NCBI GenBank assembly: GCA_026008535.1
Contig: BRKX01000004.1
Coordinates: forward strand, 45,157,501-45,221,500
Length of the DNA stretch: 64,000 nt
From: Perilla frutescens
Lineage: Eukaryota; Streptophyta; Magnoliopsida; Lamiales; Lamiaceae
Reading direction: 5' to 3'
In this document: piece after piece, positions 56,372 to 64,000 of the stretch
Numbering within the stretch: the stretch's first letter is position 1
How the letters are laid out: every line of letters begins with the position of its first letter
Program-made: the position numbers and the translations under genes
The notes under the pieces: model-generated
Database searches by the model: none
What the model saw: the letters and a program-made list of their open reading frames with translations, nothing else
Told to the model about the DNA's origin: nothing

Positions 56372-57414
56372 GGGCCCCATTTGATTGGCACGAAATCTGA
56401 CTTGGGAAAGTAATCTGATTTCCTATTTTAACATTATTGTATTTGGTTCATTTTTTTATATAATATGGAAAGGAATTACATTCTTCAAAACAAGGAAAAT
56501 TGTGCAACTTTTCTGGATTGTGAATACCTATTCCAAGCAGGTATTCTTTTTCCTTGTTTTTGAGAATCTGGTATTAAATGATTTCATTGTTCGAGTTCTT
56601 CATTTATTATTATTTATTTTTTCTATAAATTATTATTATGTTTAGATTCATATTTTTTAACTAAAACATAAAAAAATGATTTTTTAAAATTGAAAAAATA
56701 AGATTTATTATTATCTTTTTTATTATTAATACTAAGTTTGGATTAAAAAATTTCAATTAAAAATGAGTAAAATAAATAAAATAGAAAAAATAGAAAATTT
56801 TATAAATGAAAAAAAGAAATTAAAAAATGTGACACTTTTTTATTGAAGAAATTACGACCAAAATTCGACTATTTTATCAATCATTTTTTTGGTATTTTTA
56901 TCAAAATTTCAATAATATCATTTTTGAGACTGCATTGTGGACTAAATGACGACCATACCATTATCAATATAGATAATTTTGACTTCCAATTCAATAAAAA
57001 AAATATTTATATAGATAATTTTGATTTCCAATTCAATAAAAAAATATTTGGACACCAATACAATATTTACCTTAATTGATTATTTTTAGTCATATCATTT
57101 TATTTAAATTGAAATAATATGTTGCATTCAATATCTATAGTACTAACGCAAATTGAAGAATTACACATTATATGGTTCATAATTTAAAATTATAAATATT
57201 GGTAGTATGAAATAAGATACGGTAAATATTTTAGATATTTAATTATCTACTCTTGTTAAAATTTAATTCAATAATAAAAAGAGAATAATTATAATTTCTT
57301 TGTTGTGTTCCAAACACAAATAAAGATTCTGTTAGTAATCATTTTTCTCAGAATCACATTCACAGAATCATATTCCTAAAAAAATTTACTTTCCTGCCAA
57401 CCAAACGAACCCTC
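56372..57414. mobile_element. MITE-like DNA element, ~1.04 kb (PIF/Harbinger-like ends)
   Basis: The left end gggccccatttgattggca and the inverted right end (minus strand gagggttcgtttggttggca) form terminal inverted repeats that continue as 'cgaaatctgac...gatttcc' versus 'aggaaa...gaatatgattctg'. A candidate 3-bp duplication CTA flanks the element. The interior is AT-rich (56600-57300) with no transposase. TIR wording (GGG.CC.TTTGGTTGG) is common in PIF/Harbinger and some hAT MITEs, so the superfamily is tentative. Confidence 0.65.
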
Positions 57415-58504
57415 CTAGGTGTAACAAGAAACAGACGGCCAGTAATTTTTTCCCCCACCTATGTAATTAGTGTGCACAATTTAAATAATTACTTTACTTT
57501 ATTTATGTCTTGTCAAGAAATATGTCCGATAATTTTCACACGTATAATTAATGTGCACAATTTACGCTGTTAACGGGGAGGGTTAGACAATGGTCTATTT
57601 GTACCATTTTGATTATTTCGGGATCCTTTTGTTTTAGTTTATGTGCTTTTTTTTTCCGAAAGTAAAAGAAAATTTTATTATTCAATAAGGTCACTTATTC
57701 AGTGAGGAAAATTCATATTCAAAGTACACATTTTCACACTATTGGTGTCAAAACGCGCAATTGAATGGGCAATAAAATTAGTTTATCTAAGCATATGTCG
57801 AAACTCATGAATCATTCCAAAATTAATAACATCAATCAAAGGGTCAAGCAGCCCAAGCTAGTTTGCTACATACTCTTCTCTCTCTTCGCCGTGTGCAATT
57901 AAACGAATAGCTAAACTATTAGCTATTTCTTAAATTTATCTTACAATTTTTTTATGTATATTCTTATAATATATGTTATAAAGATATTGGAAGTTAATTC
58001 AATATAAAACTTATTATTATTATTATTATTATTATTAGTTTGTCGTACCAACAATATTGTGACACGTCATTTTGCTAAAGTTATTCGTGATTTTCAGATC
58101 CCCTATTATTGTGTCAAATCCCCTTCTTTTGTGGATGACATTCTTGACAGTTCTTGTTTATTTATTAAATGACACATTGCTTTCATTTATAAAAAAAATT
58201 GAAAATTTTACAATAATAGAACTATATGAAAACTTTAATATATTAAAAGTAAACAACTCAAGTTGATACAACAATTAAATTTTGTCCATAAAAGTATACA
58301 TGTCCTCAAATTAGGGATAAAATTATATATTCAAGAAAAATTTCTAACTACCAAATCACTTTTAGTCTATTGTATAGATAGGGTGGCTCTTTCTCAATGT
58401 GGTCGGTAAGAAGAAAAACCTTAACCTCGGAGGCCCCATGCCTTTTTTTTTCATAATTTGAATTGACCCCATATTTTGGGACTATATAATATGCATAATT
58501 TTAT
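57415..58504. other. AT-rich interval with (TTA)n microsatellite
   Basis: A (TTA)n tract lies at about 58012-58036. 57650-57850 ('cgaaagtaaaagaaaatttt' onward) resembles widely dispersed retroposon-derived sequence, but I cannot place it. No gene. Confidence 0.45.
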
Positions 58505-58659
58505 GGGAGAAAAATTAAAATAACCAAAAGCAACTTGTAAATTTTTTTTCTAACCAAACATTGTAGAAAATTCTTTTCTAACTAAACATAATAGTAAAAA
58601 GTCTAATTTACTTTTAATGAAATTTGAAAAAGCCAAAGTCTCATATTGCAGCTCGGCCA

Positions 58660-58945
58660 AAGTTGTACACGGTCAAATTATTTTAAAAAGTGAAAGTCTA
58701 CACAGCCAAAATAATTCAGTGGGCTTCGCCAAAGTTGTACACGGCCAAATTAATTAAAAAACTTAACATTTGTACACGGTCAAATTTGTACACGGCGTTG
58801 TACTATATCCATGAAATTTATACACGGATAAAAATTGTACACGGCCGTGTATTATATCCATGAAATTTGTACACGGCCAAATTTGTACACGGCCGTGTAG
58901 TTTAATGGATATATTACACGGTCATTTGTACACGACAGTGTAATT
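58660..58945. repeat. GTACACGG / CCGTGTAC palindrome array, left part
   Basis: Many copies of 'tgtacacggccaaatt' and 'tacacggccgtgta' words with 'atatccatgaaattt' spacers. A second cluster at 59540-59665 uses 'ccgtgtagtacacgg' and its variants immediately before the transposase gene. Confidence 0.85.
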
Positions 58946-59710
58946 TTTTTTAATTTATTTCATTTTTTCAATTCAATGTTTGGTAGTTGGATTTCAATGA
59001 AAGTGTAATTTTTTTTTAATTTATTTCATATTTTCAATTCAATGCTCACAATGGTATTTAGTTGGATTTTAAATGAGTTGTATTAAATATCACACACCAA
59101 ATGAACCAAACAACTATAACAGTTGTTGACTAAGGGAAAATTAGCATTTGAAATCTATTCTACTCTTTGGTTGAAAATTTGGGACGATTTTTGGTTGAAA
59201 AATTGAGGACGAGAAAATTCGAAAAGGCAAAAAACATTACAAGGTATGTTCCTTTATTTTTATTTTTATTTTGTTTTTATGGTTAAAATTGTTTAAATTT
59301 TATCATTTATGGGGAAAATATTATAAAAAATCATAACTATCTGTTGAAATGTGATAATCCGCAACTTATATTTCGTATGAGAAGAAGTTGTATCTCTTAA
59401 ATGATTAGGTTTTAAATTACATTTTTTTATTGTAAGATATTAGAAATAGATTAGCATGTATATGAACATCCATACCTGTTGGCAATAGAAAAAAAATAGA
59501 GAAATTAAAAAAAAAGAGAAATTTAAAAAAAAAATTACACAGTTGCATCGTGTAGTACATGGTGGTCAACCGTGTAGTACACGGTGCAACTGTGTACTAA
59601 TGAAGCGTTCCACATAGTTGACCGTGTAGTACCCGGTAGTTTACCGTGTACTACACGGTCCATCTTTTTTTCTATTTTTTAACTAGAATCAGACACTTCT
59701 TGATCTACAG

Positions 59711-62264
59711 ATGGCTTAGCAACGTGTAGTTCTACAACACAGTAGATGGGAGAGATTAGAGTACTTAGATGGTGAAGATCAAGTTGTGCACATTTCATTC
59801 AATCGGTTATCTCGTGATAGTTTGATACAGGAGATTCATGACTTTATGGAGACATCTCCGAGCACTACTTCGTATACGTTGAATTATTTGACGAGGGCAG
59901 GTGATGGAAGAAAATTGAAGGGGCTAATTAAGACAGATGTTGATTTAATTCGCTTAGTCCAAGAGCAAGATGAGCTTACGGTGTATGTTACACAGAAGAG
60001 TATTCAAGAAATTTTAACAAGTGAAGTGCCTCCATTTGTACATACACATGATTCGGATCACGAGTTGGATGAGTCACCCGCTGAAGAGGATGAAGATGAT
60101 GATGATAACTATGAGAGTGAATAACGGCGCACTCAAATTTCTGAGTTCTGAGAATGGATTCGTGAGCCGGGAAATCTTGATGAGTTTGTGTCCATTCTGG
60201 AGCATGGCGGTCCTCACAATATGTCATCTCAAACTGTTGCTCCTGATGAAGAAGGTCCCACTGTAGAGGGTCTACCTGTCACTCGTTGGATGATCCATGT
60301 GGGCCATAATGATGACGACAGCCCAATCATTGACGATGATCAGGATGAGTTGGACGGTGAGGACCTTGCAGTTGGGAATAAATTCTTGAAGAAGGATGAT
60401 GTGCTAATTATTGTGGGAAACTGACACATGCAGCGGCAAGTGGAGTATTATATTTCACGTTCGACTAAGAGCCGACTGGAATTCATCTGTAAGAGAAAAG
60501 ATATATGTGCATTTAGATTATATGCAAAAGAAAAGGACGGATTATGGAGAATGCAAAAATTTGAGGATAATCATACGTGTCGGCTTGACTTGACACGTAA
60601 TGCGCCTAGAAAAATGTCTTCGAAGGTGATGGCTGACTATTTTTTGAAGAAGATACGGTACGAGGGTGCTGTGTTGAAGCCTAGAGCAATGATTGCAGAG
60701 TTGTTAAGAGAGTATGGTATTGAGGTTGAGTACGGTATTGCTATACGTGTCAGGAATCTTGCTATAGAGATGGTTTACGGCGGCCATGACAATTCTTTTG
60801 AGATGCTTCCTGCATATCTATACACGTTGAGGGTAAACAATTCTGGTACCATCTATGAGATCCACAGGATGAGCGATCATCGTTTCAAGTTCATGTTTGT
60901 CGCACTTGGAGTTTGCATATCAACATTCAGACAGTGTATGCTGTCAGTTGCTGTTGTTGATGGTACGCACCGGAAAGGGAAAAGCAAGGGGTGTTCTGTT
61001 TGTCACTGTCACAAAAGGACAGTAATGAGAGGTGTTTCCCACTAGCTGTTAGTGTGGGTCCTGTTGAAAATGACGAGTCATGTACATGATTTTTGCAGTG
61101 TTTCAGAATGGGATTTGGAACTCGAGATTATTTGGTGATTATTTCATACCAACATCAAAGCATTAAGAATGTTGTTGCCAGAGTGTACCCGGAGGCCCAC
61201 CACAGGTTTTGCTATTACCACATAGCAAAGAATCATACGAGACATGGTAAGCATCTCATTGATCCATTCAAGAAAGCTGCGTATGCATACAGACAAGAGA
61301 GTTTTCTCAAGTATATGTCAATGATTGCGAGGAATGAAAACTGCATGCGCGAGCCTACTGAGTATAGGTGTTGATCATTGGGCCCAGTCTCAATCTCCCA
61401 AGCGTTGTTACGCTTTCATGACCTCTAATGTGGCTAAATATTTCAATGCATGCTTGCTATGTGCTAGGAGGTTGCCCATATGTTCACTGATTGAGGTCGT
61501 CAGGAGCGTGATCGAGAGATGGTTTGATAAGAAATGGGAACTAACAGTGTCTAGGGATCACGTGATCACAGAAGGGGCGTACAAAAAACTGTCCAAACAA
61601 GTCAAGAAGGGACGTCACTTTGTGTCTCGTCAAACCACTGCATATACTTACACAGTGGCGGATGCTGAGAGGAGTTTTGTGGTTGATCTTCAACATTGTA
61701 TGTGTGACTGTGGAGAATTCCAGCTGGATCAGATGTCTTGCTCCCATGCAACAGCTGCTATACGGTACCTCTAAAGATAATTTAAATGTGTTGTTTATAC
61801 TTATATTATCTATTGTTATTACTAATATCTTTTAACTATATGCTTACAGGAGTGCTGGACATAACATGTATGATTGTGTTGAGTACTATTACAAACAGGT
61901 CAACATGTGTCTTACATACCATGACAGTGTCTATTCCGTACCAAATGATGATTAATGGACTGTTCCATTCCAGCAAGCCTCCTTCACACTCCTCCCTCCT
62001 ATAGCGGTTCGCCAACCTGGACGACCAAAAGAAGGCCGGTACCGTTCATCAATGGAAGGTTCAAGCTCTAGGACCAGAAGACAACAAGTATGTTCAAGAT
62101 GTGGAGGTACCGAAAATAACAAGTCCAAGTGTACAGCCTCACATGCTATTGGATCCTCAGAGGAAAATGCAACCCAAGGACAGCGTCAACCCAGAAGATG
62201 CGGAATTTGTGGAGAAATTGGCCACTCCAGAAGAACTTGCCCTTTGAGAGCTAATGAAAGTTAA
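59711..62264 (+). pseudogene. MURA-type Mutator transposase, two exons, with stops and frameshifts
   Basis: From an ATG at 59711 (MA, then TAG) one frame runs to 61764, except for a shifted middle segment. In-frame stops include TAA 60122 and TGAs near 60149 and 60422. Domains: N-terminal region with an acidic stretch (EEDEDDDDN); DNA-binding MuDR domain (YYISRSTKSRLEFICKRKD, then CAFRLYA, then HTCRLD); DDE core beginning VVDGTHRKGK (first Asp). Indels near 61010 and 61340 move the middle part out of frame. The second Asp motif reads IISYQHQSI instead of SDRHQSI, so that Asp is lost. HRFCYYHIAKN is kept. A SWIM zinc finger (CDCGEFQLDQMSCSHA) ends exon 1 at 61764. Exon 2 (61850-62264) has a TAA and a C-terminal CCHC knuckle (CGICGEIGHSRRTC). 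Inactive. Confidence 0.9.
61765..61849 (+). other. intron of the MURA-type gene (85 nt)
   Basis: CG|GTACCTC ... CTTACAG|GAGTGC rejoins RSAGHNMYDC after the SWIM finger. It has consensus GT-AG ends. Confidence 0.8.
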
Positions 62265-62504
62265 TTTGAATTTCATTTAATGTATGTTTGTATTCGCTAT
62301 TCCGCACCACTTAGATTGTTGTGCTTTGTTTAGTTTATGTTCGATGTTATTCGGATTATGTTTGTATTTCTCATTTTATCTATTTTAATTGAAGTTAAAT
62401 GCCAACACAATTCTAAATAATATTCAATCTAGCTCCATATAATATTCCAAATGATGACGTCTTACATTCCCAAAATAAATAAACTATGACATATCATGAC
62501 AGAA

Positions 62505-62636
62505 CTAATAAAGTCTAATAGCACAAATATGTTTGTATTTCTGGACCCACTTCATAGACGAATTCAATGGCATCAGCTTGGCAGAGATAAGGTGATCAAC
62601 CTGCATGAGCGCAAAAGGACCACAACTAACACTATC
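62505..62636 (-). pseudogene. C-terminal remnant of a Ulp1-like (C48) cysteine protease gene
   Basis: The minus strand reads VSCGPFALMQVDHLISAKL and ends KYKHICAIRLY with a stop at 62505. This is the catalytic-Cys segment (D/S-C-G-x-F) and the closing helix of the Ulp1 C-terminal peptidase domain, which cleaves SUMO-like conjugates. The His and Asp parts would lie to the right but are separated by the LTR starting at 62637. Its tail-to-tail placement with MURA fits Mutator elements that carry such genes. Confidence 0.65.
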
Positions 62637-64000
62637 TGTAACACCCCAAGATTTTATAATAGGCCAAGATCTATTTTTAATCATGATTTCATGGCCCAAA
62701 TGAATAAATTTAGGCATTTTATTATTTAAGCCCAATTCATGGGCTTTTTAGCCCATTTACATTTTTAATTATTTTCGAGACCTATAGTTATCGGAACGAG
62801 ACGATCGAATATAGTAAATGATAGTGCTCATCGATACGAATCCATAGAGACTAATTTCACCTAATTGGGACTTCATTTGACCAAGTTATGATTTAATTAG
62901 GAATTTAATTAAATTTTAGGTTAAGATATGGAGGGATATAAATACCCATTTCACTCCTTAGCTAGGTCAATTTTGGAGGATCCATTTTAGGTCACCCCCT
63001 TCTCTCTTCTCTCTCCCTCTCTCTTCTCTCTCCCTCTCTCCTCCCCTCCTCCCCGTCGCCGGCGCCGGCGCCGCCGTCATCGCCGCCGGAGCCGCTAGTC
63101 GGAAAAATTCCGGCCACCTTTATTTTCACATGCAATTACATTTTTGGAATCCTCTTCTTCTCCTCTTTCTTATTCTTCGATTATTTTTAAGAAATTTTGA
63201 GGTTTAAGCTTCCGATTTTCGGATCTAAAAATGGGTTAATCCCTAGCCTTTTAATACCTTATTTCTTTCTTTATATTTCAACTTTATTTTCGATTTTAGT
63301 ATCTATATTGTGATTTAAGAGCTGTTTTGGATGGATGACTTTAAAAAAATATTTTTAATTTTATTTATGGTGTTCTTGGTGTTCTTGAACACCTTAGATG
63401 TTAAAATGGTTGATTAATGAAAAGAAAAGAAAAAGAAAAGAAAAAAAATATAAGATTTGTGCATGTGTGTGTGTGTGTGTTGTTTGTTATGTGATTATGT
63501 ATGTGTTTGGGCGTGTGTTTTTTTTTTTTTTTTTAGATCTATAAAACTATTTAATAAAGAGTATAGGTTAATATTTTCATAAGGTTGAGTAGCCCAATGG
63601 TGGATGTTTAAATTAATATCAAAATGGTCTAAGGTTCAAATTTTCTTGCATACATTTTTATTAAATCTCATTTTGTAATTAATGTCCTCTGCTTCAACTT
63701 TAAATTAATTAAAATCATGTGTAAATTTCGAAAATGATAACTAGTTTAATGGATATGTTCAGATTTATTAATTAAAAGGTCTAAGGTTCAATTCTTCTTG
63801 CATTTCAAAAATTGTATCTAGCTTAATGGATATGACTGGATTTGTTAATTAAAAGGAGGACAGTTCGAGCCCTCTTAATGCAGTTTTAAAATAGCATATG
63901 GTTTAGTGGTTAGTGTTCAGATTAATACTTAAGAGGTCAAGGGTTCGAATCCTATTGAAGTAATTTTATTCTTTTTTAATCTTTTAATCATAAAAGCTTT
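62637..64000 (+). mobile_element. LTR of a Gypsy-type element, start only (continues beyond the window)
   Basis: It begins TGTAACACCCCAAGATTT, the standard start of Del/Tekay-type LTRs, directly after protease-coding sequence. A TATA box (gggatataaatacc) is near 62935. A CT-rich tract (63000-63050) and a GCCGGCGCC-type GC block (63055-63105) follow, where a leader could start. (TG)n at about 63462-63480 and a T tract at 63520-63535 are inside. No end, primer site or coding region is reached by 64000, so orientation (plus) is inferred from the TATA box. Confidence 0.6.

Larger units (their letters stand above)
58505..62636 (+). mobile_element. Mutator-like element with MURA (+) and Ulp1-type protease remnant (-), right part cut by an LTR
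   Basis: The left terminus gggagaaaaattaaaataac matches the left terminus of the DUF1985 element at 37876 (gagaaaaattaaagtag). It contains palindrome arrays (58660-58945, 59540-59665), a decayed MURA transposase (59711-62264) and, convergent with it, the C-terminus of a C48 protease gene (62505-62636). An LTR element starts at 62637 in the protease frame, so the rest of this element, including its right terminus, is outside the window. MURA plus a Ulp1-like gene is the arrangement of Kaonashi-type plant Mutator elements. Confidence 0.8.

Noticed and set aside
56385..57079. Two plus-strand frames of 78-86 codons
   Set aside because: They lie in the AT-rich interior of the MITE at 56372-57414. 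Phe/Ile/Tyr-rich composition reflects base content only.

Overview
The window looks like nuclear DNA of a eudicot plant. It has spliced, AT-rich introns, one conserved plant host gene, and otherwise layers of plant-type transposable elements: Ty3/Gypsy chromovirus, Athila-like, Ty1/Copia, Mutator-like, CACTA and hAT elements, a SINE, MITEs and satellite-like repeats. I would guess an asterid, possibly Lamiales, but nothing here proves that. All calls come from reading the sequence; no database search was run.

Layout. 1-3060: satellite-like units of about 0.4 kb, then microsatellites and short duplications. 3070-17860: an old, broken Copia element on the minus strand, split by a 12.6 kb Tekay/Del-type Gypsy chromovirus at 4414-16988. 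The chromovirus has 3.2 kb LTRs, an exact CAAAG target-site duplication, a tRNA-iMet primer site, gag-pol with a chromodomain, and an extra reading frame between the primer site and gag. 17861-22400: unassigned sequence, an Athila-like LTR (about 19250-20790), and nested MITEs with 9-bp target duplications typical of Mutator elements.

22.8-37.4 kb: the only clear host gene, a plus-strand tomosyn-like WD40 protein with a C-terminal R-SNARE motif. I assemble 23 coding exons encoding 1082 residues. One intron is GC-AG and 78 nt long, one intron carries a SINE with a 16-bp target duplication, and the last intron carries a perfect 62-bp inverted repeat.

37.9-47.0 kb: a Mutator-like element carrying a DUF1985 gene. 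It is split by a chimeric 5.5 kb Gypsy element (TSD AAATC) whose interior is largely Athila-derived. 47.1-55.3 kb: a decayed hAT (DUF4371-type) transposase start, a CACTA element (48865-52140, TSD AAT) with a deleted transposase gene, another LTR, and a roughly 140-bp repeat family present in inverted orientation at both edges. 56.4-57.4 kb: a MITE-like element. 58.5-62.6 kb: a second Mutator-like element with a decayed MURA transposase on the plus strand and the end of a Ulp1-type protease gene on the minus strand. A further LTR starts at 62637, cuts the protease remnant and runs off the window.

How it fits together: nesting gives relative ages. The Copia is older than the Tekay element, the DUF1985 Mutator element is older than the chimeric Gypsy, and the MURA/Ulp1 element is older than the LTR at 62637. 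The most unusual observations are the extra pre-gag reading frame of the Tekay element, the chimeric Gypsy/Athila element, the different palindrome arrays inside four unrelated or distantly related DNA transposons, and the CACTA reading frame that runs from a transposase-type start into a coiled-coil tail.
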